Source: Pseudomonas fragi (GTDB taxonomy: Bacteria; Pseudomonadota; Gammaproteobacteria; Pseudomonadales; Pseudomonadaceae). From it: 64,000 nt of DNA. Where the stretch lies: positions 2,852,001-2,916,000 of the forward strand of contig NZ_CP104861.1 in the NCBI RefSeq assembly GCF_025426255.1, read 5' to 3'. Positions 18,277 through 27,433 of this stretch are shown in pieces. A program made the translations under genes and the position numbers. The notes under the pieces were generated by a model. The model did not search any database. It had not been told where the DNA came from and saw only the letters and a program-made list of their open reading frames with translations. Numbering within the stretch: the stretch's first letter is position 1; each line of letters begins with the position of its first letter.

Positions 18277-19194
18277 TTAAACTACAAACCCCCGGCGGCC
18301 TTGCAAGCCGCCGGTGTGGACGAATACCAGACGTTTGCCCCGTGTAATACTCCCCTCTTTCACCGCTTGCTCAAGCGCCATTAATGCCTTGGCTGTATAC
18401 AGCGGCTCCAATGGCACACCACTGGCCGTTTCACTGGCCTGAATAAACCCCAGTAATGCCGGATCGACCTTGGCAAAACCGCCACGGCTGGCATCGATCA
18501 GCTCGAAATTGCGTTCGTTGTGCCCTGCCGTCTGCAAGATCGCCGCCACCTGCGGGGCCACGCCGTGATCCGTCGGCACTGCCAGCGCGCCATAAACCCT
18601 GCGCTCCCCCCCCTCGCCCAACACCAGCCCGGCCAGGGTTGTGCCAGTACCTGCCGCCAACCACCAGCCGTCGTAATCATCCCAGCCCACATCCACCAGT
18701 TGCTCACGCAGCATAGCCACCAGCGGCACACAGCCCAGTGCACCCTCCAAGCCACCACCGCCTTCCGGAACCTGCTGCAAACCCGGATACAAGTCTTGCC
18801 AGGGCTGCCAGAAATCGGGCTCATGGCGCGCCCGGTAACCAGCAAAGCCCAGCCAGTGCAACTGCATGCCATAGCGTTCAAGGTCCAGCGTAGTGGGGGT
18901 TTGCTGCACATGGCCGCGCAATAGCCCCACCGTGGCAAAGCCAAAACGCTTGCCGGCTGCCGCCAGGGCATGCAAATGGTTGGAGTGGGCACCGCCCAAG
19001 CTGATCAGCCCCTCAGCCCCCGCCTCCTGGGCCGCACGTAAATGCTCGGTCAGCTTGAACCACTTGTTGCCGCTGATCAGCGGATCAATCAAGTCCAGGC
19101 GCAGCACTGCCACCTCCACCCCGGCCTGTTGCAGCCAGTCAAGATGCAAACGCTGCAAGGGTGCATGGGGGTGCCAGTCGATCAAGGGCAGCAT
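18277..19194 (-). CDS. D-cysteine desulfhydrase / ACC-deaminase-like PLP enzyme
   Basis: The 305-residue fold-type II PLP enzyme has the cofactor lysine in SGNKWFKL, the GGAHSNHLHALAAAG loop and a glycine-rich phosphate loop (AAGTGTTLAGL). Known relatives degrade D-cysteine to pyruvate, ammonia and H2S, or open the ring of 1-aminocyclopropane-1-carboxylate; this one is closer in appearance to the D-cysteine type. The start at 19194 (MLPLIDWHP) is chosen because the upstream extension of 57 residues has no domain character. It is divergent from the PBP2-like gene. Confidence 0.83.
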   Translation of the reverse strand: MLPLIDWHPHAPLQRLHLDWLQQAGVEVAVLRLDLIDPLISGNKWFKLTEHLRAAQEAGAEGLISLGGAHSNHLHALAAAGKRFGFATVGLLRGHVQQTPTTLDLERYGMQLHWLGFAGYRARHEPDFWQPWQDLYPGLQQVPEGGGGLEGALGCVPLVAMLREQLVDVGWDDYDGWWLAAGTGTTLAGLVLGEGGERRVYGALAVPTDHGVAPQVAAILQTAGHNERNFELIDASRGGFAKVDPALLGFIQASETASGVPLEPLYTAKALMALEQAVKEGSITRGKRLVFVHTGGLQGRRGFVV

Positions 19195-19363
19195 GGGAAG
19201 GCTCAATTGGAAAAAGAGCGAGTTTACAGCAGCCTGTCGATTTTCATGTTCAGGGTGCCCAATAACCTGACTCGACTGCAGGCTTCTTGGTAAGGTGTGC
19301 GCCGAATTTCGTAGCCTCGCTGTGGCTGCTGCTATCTGTTTAATGACGCGAGACCATCCGACC

Positions 19364-21259
19364 ATGCCCGAGCCGATCCCCCTTAAAGATCACGAAAGCG
19401 AAAAACGCCTGGTCAATAAAAGACTTATCGCGTGCGCCGGGCTGGTGCTGGCGATCAGCTGCGCGCTGATCGGGCGTATGTATTTTCTGCAAGTCACCGA
19501 GTTCGATTACAACTCGACGGTGTCCGAGAACAATCGGGTGCATGTGCTGCCGATCCCGCCTGAACGCGGTTTTATCTACGACCGCAACGGCGTACTGCTG
19601 GCCGACAACCAGCCCAGTTTCAATATGACTATCACCCGCGAACGGGCCGGCGATACCGCCAAGGTGCTGGACTCGGTGATGAGCATTCTGCATTTGCCTG
19701 AAGAAGACCGCGCGGTGTTTGCCAAAGCCATGAAGCAGGCGCGCCACCCGTTTGACCCCTCGACTCTGCTGTACGAGCTGAGTGAGGAGCAAATCGCCCT
19801 GCTGGCGGTCAATCAGTTCCGCCTGCCGGGCATTGATGTCGAGGCGCAGTTCGTACGCCATTACCCGCAGGGCGATCACTTTGCCCATTCGGTCGGTTAT
19901 GTTGGCCGGATCAACGAGAAAGAAGCCAAACAGCTGGATCCCACCCAATACCGCGGCACGCAGTCGATAGGCAAAACCGGCATCGAACGTTTTTATGAAA
20001 ACGAATTGCACGGCAAGGTCGGTTTTGAAGAAGTCGAAACCAACGCCCAGGGCCGGGTCATGCGCGTGCTGCGTCACACCGATGCGGTAGCGGGTAAAAA
20101 CATCGTCCTGAGCCTGGACATCAAGCTCCAGGAAGCCGCCGAAGATGCACTCGGAGACCGTCGCGGCTCGATCATCGCCCTGGACCCGAAAACCGGCGAA
20201 GTGTTGGCCATGGTCAGCAAACCCAGCTTTGACCCTAACCTGTTCGTGACCGGTATTAGCTCAAAAGACTACTCCGGGCTGCGTGATTCCATTGACAAGC
20301 CACTGTTCAACCGAGCGTTGCGCGGACTGTATGCGCCGGGTTCGACAATCAAGCCCGAAGTGGCGATTGCAGGTCTGGACAGCGGCGTGATTTCGGCCTC
20401 GACCAGGGTGTTCGACCCCGGCTATTTCCAACTGCCGAACGTCGACCACAAATACCGCAACTGGAACCACAGCGGCGACGGCTGGGTGGACTTGAACGCT
20501 GCCATCATGCGCTCCAACGACACCTACTTTTATGACCTTGCATCCAAGCTGGGCATTGACCGCATGCACGACTACATGGCGGAGTTCGGGTTGGGGCAAA
20601 AGGTGTCGCTGGACATGTTCGAAGAGTCGTCAGGTTTGATGCCGTCCCGCGAGTGGAAGCGCAGTACCCGCCGCCAAGCCTGGTTCCCGGGCGAGACGGT
20701 GATTTTGGGGATTGGCCAGGGCTACATGCAGGTCACCCCGCTGCAACTGGCGCAAGCCACGGCACTGATTGCCAACAAAGGGGTATGGAACCGTCCGCAC
20801 CTGGCCAAAACCGTTGACGGAACGCCACCGGTGGATGAGCACCCGATTCCCAATCTGGTGCTGCGCGATCCGCGAGACTGGGATCAGGTCAACCACGCCA
20901 TGCAACTGGTGATGCACGACCCGCGCGGCATTGCCCGGGCAGCGGCCCAGGGCGTGCAATACCGGATTGCCGGTAAAAGTGGTACTGCGCAGGTGGTGGC
21001 GATCAAGCAGGGCGAACGTTACAACCGCCTGAAAACCGCCGAGCGCAATCGCGACAACGCCCTGTTTGTCGGCTTCGCCCCTGCCGAAGACCCGCAGATT
21101 GTGATCTCGGTGATGATCGAAAACGGCGAAGCCGGTGGCCGGGTTGCAGGCCCGGTGGTGCGCAAAGTGATGGACGCCTGGCTGCTCGACAACCAGGGCG
21201 TGCTAAAACCACAGTACGCCAGCCCGCAGATCAAGGCACACACGACCCCGCACGTCTGA
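19364..21259 (+). CDS. mrdA: Penicillin-binding protein 2 paralogue (transpeptidase)
   Basis: The 631-residue protein has one N-terminal membrane helix (about 20-40), a dimerisation domain and a class B transpeptidase domain. The active-site motifs are Ser327 in GSTIKP, SND in MRSNDTY, and KSGTAQ. The sequence is PBP2-like throughout. In Pseudomonas the main PBP2 gene normally sits next to rodA; here no rodA, rlmH or mltB neighbour is present, so this may be a second PBP2. The start at 19364 (MPEPIPLKDH) matches the family better than the upstream ATG at 19295. Confidence 0.9.
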   Translation: MPEPIPLKDHESEKRLVNKRLIACAGLVLAISCALIGRMYFLQVTEFDYNSTVSENNRVHVLPIPPERGFIYDRNGVLLADNQPSFNMTITRERAGDTAKVLDSVMSILHLPEEDRAVFAKAMKQARHPFDPSTLLYELSEEQIALLAVNQFRLPGIDVEAQFVRHYPQGDHFAHSVGYVGRINEKEAKQLDPTQYRGTQSIGKTGIERFYENELHGKVGFEEVETNAQGRVMRVLRHTDAVAGKNIVLSLDIKLQEAAEDALGDRRGSIIALDPKTGEVLAMVSKPSFDPNLFVTGISSKDYSGLRDSIDKPLFNRALRGLYAPGSTIKPEVAIAGLDSGVISASTRVFDPGYFQLPNVDHKYRNWNHSGDGWVDLNAAIMRSNDTYFYDLASKLGIDRMHDYMAEFGLGQKVSLDMFEESSGLMPSREWKRSTRRQAWFPGETVILGIGQGYMQVTPLQLAQATALIANKGVWNRPHLAKTVDGTPPVDEHPIPNLVLRDPRDWDQVNHAMQLVMHDPRGIARAAAQGVQYRIAGKSGTAQVVAIKQGERYNRLKTAERNRDNALFVGFAPAEDPQIVISVMIENGEAGGRVAGPVVRKVMDAWLLDNQGVLKPQYASPQIKAHTTPHV

Positions 21260-21280
21260 AGCTGCAACCGGGTTGACTGA

Positions 21281-21344
21281 ATCGCGAGCAAGCCCGCTCC
21301 CACAGATTTTGCGTCGATCTTGTGGGAGCGGGCTTGCCCGCGAT
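21281..21344. repeat. REP hairpin
   Basis: ATCGCGAGCAAGCCCGCTCCCACA and the inverse TGTGGGAGCGGGCTTGCCCGCGAT pair around a short loop. It lies between the convergent PBP2 and cytochrome genes. Confidence 0.9.
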
Positions 21345-21377
21345 GGCATCAACTCAGTCTGGCTGGCACTTCACGGC

Positions 21378-23411
21378 TCAGTACCGCGCATCCACCGGCT
21401 TGCCGCCCTTCGGCCAGTCCTTGGCCTTATCGACAAAGTCAGGCCGTGGTTGATGCGAGAAGTACTCGGCCACATCCACCGCCTCCTGATCCGATAGTCC
21501 GCCCTGCCCCAACGGGAACTTCTCATGGAAGCCAATCGGCATATTGCGTTTGACGAACGCCGCCGCCGTGTAGGTGCGCGCCATGCCCGCGCCTATATTG
21601 AACGACTCATCACCCCACAACGGCGGATACACAAAGCTGCCATCGGCGTGCTTCAAGCCATCGCCGTTGTCACCGTGGCACACCGCGCATTGCTGCACAT
21701 ACACTGCCTTGCCGTTTACCGGATCGGGCTTGATGTTCGGATCAACCTTGCCCACACCCCTGCCCGCAACCTTGTCGCCAGCAACGGTATTCATTTTCAT
21801 CCAGTCAAAGTACGCCACCATCGCTTGCATATCGGGCGAAGTCACCGGCAACGGCTTGCCATCCATCGAACGACGGAAGCAACCATTGATCCGCTCCTCC
21901 AGCGTCACCTCCTTGCCCGCACGGGGCGCATAGCTGGGGAAGAACGCCGACACGCCAACAAACGGCGAACCATCGGCCACGGTGCCCGCGTTCAAGTGAC
22001 AACTGGTGCAGTTGAGCGCATTGCCAACGTTGTCCGGCAGCAATGCCTTGGTTTGCAGGTGCAAGCGCATGCCACGCACCACTTGATCGGCATTGGCTGC
22101 ACTGAGCAGATTGGCCAGCCTCGGGGTGACAAAGGCTGTCTCGTCGATGGTCTGCGGGTTAAGTTGTTTGCGCATTTTGGCCACTTGCGCAGACTTGATC
22201 GCTGGGGCGTCATTACCCCAACTGCTGCGCACAAAACTCAGGATCTCGGCAATTTCATCATCCGCCAACCGCGCAAAGCCGGGCATGGTGTACACCCTTG
22301 GGTGCGCGGCCGTTTCCGGAGTTTCCCAGCCGGTCAGAGTGATATGCAGCAACGTGGTCGGATTAGCCGCCACGATCCCCGGGTTGCCGTTTAGCGGCGG
22401 GAAAATCCCCTTGACCCCACCGCCATCCGGGCGATGGCAGTCGGCGCAGAACTGGGTATATCCCAAACCACCCCGAGTACTGAACAAGGTGTCTGGCGCC
22501 CTGACCGGCCCGGTTGCAACGGCGGGCATCGGCAAATCATCCTTGCCCGGTGGCAGCGACTTCAGATAGCTGGCGATGGCGGTCAGATCCGCATCGGTGA
22601 AGTGCTGGGTGCTGTGGTGAATCACGTCGGCCATATTGCCCGAGACCGTGGCAAAGCGGTTTTGCCCGGTTTTGAGCAGTTGTACGGTGTCCTCCACTGT
22701 CCACAGATTGCGCAGGCTCAAGGCGCGCCACGCTTCAACGGTCTCACCCGCCAAGTAGTGCTTGCCGCTGCTGCCCGCATCACTCATGGCCTTTTCCTGG
22801 AAGGCTATCCCGCGAGGCGTGTGGCATGAGCCGCAATGCCCCAGCCCCTGCACCAGATAGGCGCCACGGTTGAGCTCGGGGCTCTTGGCCGGGTCGCCAA
22901 CAAATGGCTGAGTGTCGACAAAGGCCCAGTTCCACAATGCCAGCCCCCAGCGCTGGTTAAACGGAAAGCCCATGTCTGCCTCAAGGTTGGTCTGTTTGAC
23001 CGGGGTAACGCCTTGCGTCAGGTAGGCGTACAAGGCGCGCATATCGTCTTCGCTCATCTTGGCGTAAGACGGATACGGCATGGCCGGGTACAGGTTCTGC
23101 CCCGCAGGGGTGACCCCTTCACGCATGGCCCGGTCGAATTGCTCAAAGCTGTATTGACCGATGCCGGTCTCGGGGTCCGGCGTGATATTGCTCGAATAAA
23201 TCGTGCCCATCGGCGTTTTCAGCTCCAGGCCACCGGCCATCACCGCACCGCCCTTGGCGGTGTGGCAGGCAATACAGTCGCCAAGCTGGGCCACGTACTG
23301 ACCGCGTTGAATCAGGGGGTTGGTTGCCGTTGTCGGCTCACCGGCCTGCACATGGGCTGTGCAAAGCAACATCAGGCCGGTAAACGCCAGACGAGGGAAG
23401 GTAGAAAGCAT
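21378..23411 (-). CDS. Pentaheme cytochrome c: triheme dehydrogenase subunit fused to a TsdA-like diheme module
   Basis: The 677-residue protein has a signal peptide (about 1-23) and five CxxCH haem sites starting at Cys46, Cys193, Cys322, Cys468 and Cys575. Residues 30-400 look like the three-haem cytochrome subunit of alcohol/gluconate dehydrogenases. Residues 430-677 look like the diheme thiosulfate dehydrogenase TsdA: CTSCHLNAG, then EERINGCFRRSMDGKPLP, then the second haem. The expected location is the periplasm, passing electrons to the respiratory chain. No dehydrogenase large subunit is adjacent. The neighbouring divergent tauA and the TsdA-like part suggest sulfur-compound oxidation, but this is inference. 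Confidence 0.88.
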   Translation of the reverse strand: MLSTFPRLAFTGLMLLCTAHVQAGEPTTATNPLIQRGQYVAQLGDCIACHTAKGGAVMAGGLELKTPMGTIYSSNITPDPETGIGQYSFEQFDRAMREGVTPAGQNLYPAMPYPSYAKMSEDDMRALYAYLTQGVTPVKQTNLEADMGFPFNQRWGLALWNWAFVDTQPFVGDPAKSPELNRGAYLVQGLGHCGSCHTPRGIAFQEKAMSDAGSSGKHYLAGETVEAWRALSLRNLWTVEDTVQLLKTGQNRFATVSGNMADVIHHSTQHFTDADLTAIASYLKSLPPGKDDLPMPAVATGPVRAPDTLFSTRGGLGYTQFCADCHRPDGGGVKGIFPPLNGNPGIVAANPTTLLHITLTGWETPETAAHPRVYTMPGFARLADDEIAEILSFVRSSWGNDAPAIKSAQVAKMRKQLNPQTIDETAFVTPRLANLLSAANADQVVRGMRLHLQTKALLPDNVGNALNCTSCHLNAGTVADGSPFVGVSAFFPSYAPRAGKEVTLEERINGCFRRSMDGKPLPVTSPDMQAMVAYFDWMKMNTVAGDKVAGRGVGKVDPNIKPDPVNGKAVYVQQCAVCHGDNGDGLKHADGSFVYPPLWGDESFNIGAGMARTYTAAAFVKRNMPIGFHEKFPLGQGGLSDQEAVDVAEYFSHQPRPDFVDKAKDWPKGGKPVDARY

Positions 23412-23678
23412 CGCGTTATTCCTTTAAGGCGTCGATCTGGGGTGGTCCCCTCGAAACGGGCCATGCTGGTTTTGTTATTGATTCCTCACACTGGGGTTGT
23501 ACCGGCTTTTAAATGCACGGCGTTTGACCCCGGTCATGGGCGGCGCAACCAGACGGCGCAAGCGAGCGCTCTAAGCTAGTTCCAAAACGGTATTTTCGCC
23601 TTTTATTTAAAGCACTTAGATTCAGCAGACCGGACCACCGGACCTCGTCTTTCTACCTCATCAGAACAAGGTCCACCC

Positions 23679-24653
23679 ATGTCCATGCGCACAGTTTTGA
23701 TTGCTCTTTCCATCGCAGGGCTCAGCTTCGGCGCGCAGGCGGCTGATGTGACCATCGGCTATATCACCGGCATTGATCCCACCAAACTGGCCCAAGCCGA
23801 AGGCAGCTATGAAAAGGCCATTGGTGAAAAAATCGACTGGCGCCGCTTTGATTCAGGCCCGTCCGTGGTTGCAGCACTGGCTTCCGGTGATTTGCAAATC
23901 GGCAATCTGGGCTCAAGCCCCCTGGCTGCTGCGGCCTCGCGCAACGTGCCGTTGGTGACCTTTATCGTCACGGCGCAAATCAAGGGTTCCGAAGCGCTGG
24001 TAGTGCGTGATGGCAGCGGCATCAACGGCCCGCAGGACCTGATCGGCAAGACCATCGCCACGCCCTTTGTGTCTACTTCGCACTACAGCCTGCTGGGCGC
24101 GCTGAAACACTGGAACCTTACCCCGCAACAAGTGAAGGTGGTCAACCTCAGCCCCGCGCAAATCACCGCGGCCTGGAAGCGCGGTGATATCGACGGTGCG
24201 TTTACTTGGTCACCTGCGTTGGGGGAAATCCGCAAGACCGGAAAAATCCTCGCCGACGCAGGCCAGGTCAGCGAATGGGGCGCGCCGACCTTTGAAGTCT
24301 GGGTCGCCCGCAAGGATTTTGCCGATAAACACCCTGAGATAGTCGCGCAATTTGCCAAAGTCAGCCTCGACGCAATCGCCGACTACAATGCCCACCAGGC
24401 CGCCTGGACTGCAGATTCGGAACAAGTGCAGAAGATCGCCAAACTGACCGGTGCCAATGCCCAGGACATTCCCGAATTGCTGCACGGCGCGCACTTCCCT
24501 TCCGCCGCCGAGCAAAAATCGCCGCAGTTGCTGGGCGGCGGTACGACCAAGGATATCGCACGGACTGCCTTGTTCCTCAAGGATCAAGGCAAAATCGAAA
24601 GCGTACTGGCGGACTATTCACCCTATGTCAGCGACAAGTTTTTGCCTGAATAA
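23679..24653 (+). CDS. tauA: Taurine ABC transporter substrate-binding protein
   Basis: The 324-residue periplasmic protein has a clear signal peptide (cut near AQAADV), then the TauA pattern: GYITGIDPTKLAQAEG, WRRFDSGPSVVAALASGDLQIG, GSSPLAAAASR. In known systems it binds taurine and delivers it to TauBC, with TauD releasing sulfite in the cytoplasm. Here no tauBCD follows; the gene is followed by a REP element and a YqaA gene. It would have to work with another ATPase/permease pair or be non-functional for uptake. Confidence 0.9.
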   Translation: MSMRTVLIALSIAGLSFGAQAADVTIGYITGIDPTKLAQAEGSYEKAIGEKIDWRRFDSGPSVVAALASGDLQIGNLGSSPLAAAASRNVPLVTFIVTAQIKGSEALVVRDGSGINGPQDLIGKTIATPFVSTSHYSLLGALKHWNLTPQQVKVVNLSPAQITAAWKRGDIDGAFTWSPALGEIRKTGKILADAGQVSEWGAPTFEVWVARKDFADKHPEIVAQFAKVSLDAIADYNAHQAAWTADSEQVQKIAKLTGANAQDIPELLHGAHFPSAAEQKSPQLLGGGTTKDIARTALFLKDQGKIESVLADYSPYVSDKFLPE

Positions 24654-24708
24654 CCCGTTATGAGGAGCGTGGAGGAGCGACCCGGTAAACGCGTTAGATA
24701 CTTCAAGT

Positions 24709-24759
24709 GTGGGAGAGAGCCTGCTCGCGCATGATCTTCGCGAGCAGGCTCGCTCCCAC
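24709..24759. repeat. REP hairpin
   Basis: GTGGGAGAGAGCCTGCTCGCG pairs with CGCGAGCAGGCTCGCTCCCAC. It belongs to the same family as the elements at 8165 and 53013 and sits where tauB would be expected. Confidence 0.9.
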
Positions 24760-24857
24760 AAGGGGCCCACTTACATTGACAGCCATTGCGCGAGGCTGCG
24801 ATAAGGACCGCCAGATTAATCCCACAAGGGTGGCGCCCATCATCTGCGCAATTTCGA

Positions 24858-25295
24858 GTGTTTGAGTTAACCAGCTATTTGGGTCTGTTCCTGGCCGCCT
24901 TCGGGGCCGCGTCGATACTGCCCATGCAGTCAGAAGCCGTACTGGTCGGCATGCTGTTGTCCGGCAAGTATGTGGCGCTGACATTGCTGGCAGTCGCCAC
25001 TCTGGGCAATGTCCTGGGCTCGGTATTGAATTGGGTACTGGGCCGATCAGTCGAACGTTTTCGGCACAAACGCTGGTTCCCGGTCAGCGAGCAAAAACTC
25101 GACAAGGCGCAGCAGTTTTACCTGCGTTATGGCCGCTGGTCGCTGTTGCTGAGTTGGGTACCAATCATCGGCGACCCGATCACGGTCATCGCCGGAGTTA
25201 TGCGCGAACCACTGTGGAGTTTCGTGCTGATCGTCACCCTGGCCAAGGGCGCGCGCTATCTGCTGCTGACAGGGCTAACCCTGGGCTGGGCGTAA
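24858..25295 (+). CDS. YqaA family (SNARE-associated/DedA-like) membrane protein
   Basis: The protein of about 145 residues matches YqaA: LTSYLGLFLAAFGAASILPMQSEAVL, GNVLGSVLNWVLGR, and WVPIIGDPITVIAGVMREP. It is a small integral membrane protein of unknown function, distantly related to DedA flippases. I choose the GTG at 24858 because homologues start a few residues before LTSYLGLF; an in-frame ATG at 24786 would add 24 unlike residues. No convincing ribosome binding site is seen. A hairpin (25283-25306) overlaps the stop codon. Confidence 0.82.
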   Translation: MFELTSYLGLFLAAFGAASILPMQSEAVLVGMLLSGKYVALTLLAVATLGNVLGSVLNWVLGRSVERFRHKRWFPVSEQKLDKAQQFYLRYGRWSLLLSWVPIIGDPITVIAGVMREPLWSFVLIVTLAKGARYLLLTGLTLGWA

Positions 25296-25306
25296 ACGCC
25301 CAGCCC
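25283..25306. terminator. Hairpin over the YqaA stop codon
   Basis: GGGCTGGGCG and CGCCCAGCCC are perfect arms with a TAAA loop, without a T-tract. It lies between two convergent genes and may act as a weak terminator or stabiliser. Confidence 0.5.
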
Positions 25307-25315
25307 GCAGGCAAG

Positions 25316-26302
25316 TTAAACCGGCTCTGCCGAAATGCGGCCGTCCATTACCGGCGGGTATTCGGGCAGCCAGGATAAGGGCGTCAATTGATTGTACTTT
25401 TGATAGAACGACGACTGAATTCGCGTACGAATCTGCTCCAGCTGCTCAATCAAACCCACCAGCGCCAGTTGCTGTGCAGCCAGGCGAACTTGATCATCGG
25501 CGGTGTCGATCTCGGATAGCTCAATGGGCTGCAGCGCAATGCTTTCATTGAAGTAAGCAGGCACTCGCCGACCATTGCGATGCAATTGGTTCTCGGCGCG
25601 ATAGCATTGAACAAGCCCCGCCAAAATCATTTCCGCCTTGTTCAAACCACTGGCCCGCAACGATCTTACAGTGCGTTTTTCGTCCAGAACCGACTGGTAA
25701 CTGACCAATTGTTGATTGCACGCCAATACATCCGATTCGAGCTTTTCCAGGAACTCTTGCTTGAGTGCCATAAGCTCATTGCGTACATCTGCAATTTCAT
25801 CCTGATAGACACCCAACGCGTCATTACGGCGCTTTTGCTGCTTGAGCAATCCGGAGTGATTTTGTGCCTTGAAAGCACACAGTTCAGCCTCCTGCTCCCG
25901 CGCGCTGTACTCCAGGCGCTGCAGCCGTACAGCGTAGTCATTCAGAAGACTGTCTATGGCACGCTCAAACTCTTGATCAAACTGAGCGCAGCGGTCCACC
26001 GTACTGATGATATCCAGAGCACTTAGCTGATTCTGGATCGTGGCAATCCGCGAGTCGGCCCACGCCAGCACCTTGTTGCGCTCGGACTCAAGTGTGGTGC
26101 GGATACTCTCTTCGATGGCAGTCAACCGAGTGGCTTCTACCGCAGGGTAGCCCTGCTCACCGTGGCGGCTGGCTTGCTCAACAATATTGAGTTCGCGTTT
26201 GAGACTTTCAAACTCGGCCGGGATAAACACTGGATTGTCTGCACGCTCGCGGCTGCAATCAGCCTGCCCCAGAATATTCAACAGCTTTCTGAATAACTGC
26301 AT
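25316..26302 (-). CDS. Unrecognised coiled-coil protein
   Basis: The 328-residue protein has no signal peptide and no membrane segment. From about 30 to 215 it is rich in Glu, Gln, Leu, Arg and Lys with heptad-like spacing, indicating long coiled coils. The C-terminal third is less regular (RNGRRVPAYFNESIALQP, then a helix, then SSFYQKYNQLTPLSWLPEYPP). The N-terminus MQLFRKLLNILGQ is amphipathic and could touch a membrane. The codon use looks less GC-rich than the neighbours. No family is recognised and no function is offered. It ends close to the convergent YqaA gene. Confidence 0.72.
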   Translation of the reverse strand: MQLFRKLLNILGQADCSRERADNPVFIPAEFESLKRELNIVEQASRHGEQGYPAVEATRLTAIEESIRTTLESERNKVLAWADSRIATIQNQLSALDIISTVDRCAQFDQEFERAIDSLLNDYAVRLQRLEYSAREQEAELCAFKAQNHSGLLKQQKRRNDALGVYQDEIADVRNELMALKQEFLEKLESDVLACNQQLVSYQSVLDEKRTVRSLRASGLNKAEMILAGLVQCYRAENQLHRNGRRVPAYFNESIALQPIELSEIDTADDQVRLAAQQLALVGLIEQLEQIRTRIQSSFYQKYNQLTPLSWLPEYPPVMDGRISAEPV

Positions 26303-26548
26303 GGCGTTCGCTCCGATAGAGAGGTAGTGATGCCAAATTGCTTAACTATACGCAACGGCAAGGTAGCACTTAGCCATCAACCTATCACACGTCTTTGAAA
26401 AAAAGATCTTTAAATTTCAAAACCGGTATTCAGACGGCGAATCGGTTTAACCCCAAGCGAGAGCCGAGGGTGCTCTGAGCTAAAGGTGAGGATAGCCATC
26501 AGGAGCGGTACGTCCAGTAATGCAAATACATACGGTTTCGTTGAGCAA

Positions 26549-27415
26549 TCAGTGTTGCATGCCCCAGCGCTTCACCGTGACCCGCTCAAGTGTATCGAAT
26601 ACCAGGTTCTCCACCAGCAAACCGATCAGAATCACCACTGCCAACCCGGCAAACACTTTGTCGGTATACAACTCGTTGCGGTTCTGAAAGATGTACCAGC
26701 CCAGGCCGCCCTTGCCGCTGGTTGCGCCGAACACCAGCTCGGCGGCGATGAGCGTGCGCCAGGCGAATGCCCAGCCGATTTTGAGGCCTGCAAGGATTGA
26801 GGGTAACGCCGCCGGGATCAGGATCAACAGCACAAAGCGAATACCCTTCAAACCGTAGTTACGCCCGGCCATGCGCAAGGTTTGCGAAACCCCGAGAAAT
26901 CCCGCATAGGTATTCAGGGCCAGGGCCCAGAGCACCGAATGCACCAGCACGAAAATCAGGCTGTTCTGCCCCAGCCCGAACCACAGCAGCGCCAATGGCA
27001 ACAGGGCAATGGCCGGCAGCGGGTTGAACATCGAGGTCAGGGTGCTCAGCAGGTCACGGCCCAACTGGGTCGACACCGCCAGCGTGGTCAAGGCGAACGC
27101 CAGTGCGATACCGATCAGGTAACCCTTGAGCAGTACCACCAGGGAAATGCCGACTTTGTTCAGCAGTTCGCCGCTGATCAAACCGTCATACAGGGCGCTG
27201 GCGGTTTGCAAAAAAGTGGGCAGTAACAGGTCGTTGTTCTGGTAGCGCGCCACCAGCTCCCAGAGTACCGCGAGCACGATCAGAATCAGGCTTTTACGTA
27301 ACCAGCCCTGCTGCCAGAGTCGCTGGCCGAGCGGTAATTCGCGTTCCACTGGCACTGTCAGCAGCGGTTCCAGAACGACTTCGTATTCCTGGCGTACAGA
27401 TGATGATTGGCTCAT
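26549..27415 (-). CDS. ABC transporter permease, sulfonate/nitrate type
   Basis: The 288-residue permease has six hydrophobic helices and the docking loop around LRMAGRNYGLKGIRFVLLILIPAALPSILAG, typical of the SsuC/TauC/NrtB family. The ATG at 27415 is preferred because GGAGG lies just before it. It is the last gene of a leftward operon: TauD-like dioxygenase, binding protein, ATPase, permease. With the ATPase it forms the membrane part of an importer for an organic sulfur or similar oxyanion compound. Confidence 0.9.
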   Translation of the reverse strand: MSQSSSVRQEYEVVLEPLLTVPVERELPLGQRLWQQGWLRKSLILIVLAVLWELVARYQNNDLLLPTFLQTASALYDGLISGELLNKVGISLVVLLKGYLIGIALAFALTTLAVSTQLGRDLLSTLTSMFNPLPAIALLPLALLWFGLGQNSLIFVLVHSVLWALALNTYAGFLGVSQTLRMAGRNYGLKGIRFVLLILIPAALPSILAGLKIGWAFAWRTLIAAELVFGATSGKGGLGWYIFQNRNELYTDKVFAGLAVVILIGLLVENLVFDTLERVTVKRWGMQH

Positions 27416-27433
27416 CGGGCAATCCTCCACAGC

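Noticed and set aside
12227..19940. Other GGATCC hexamers inside genes (for example in pepN, the phosphoesterase and the PBP2 gene)
   Set aside because: They lack the TAATGGATCCA or ATTGGATCCA flanks and lie in coding sequence, so they are chance occurrences.
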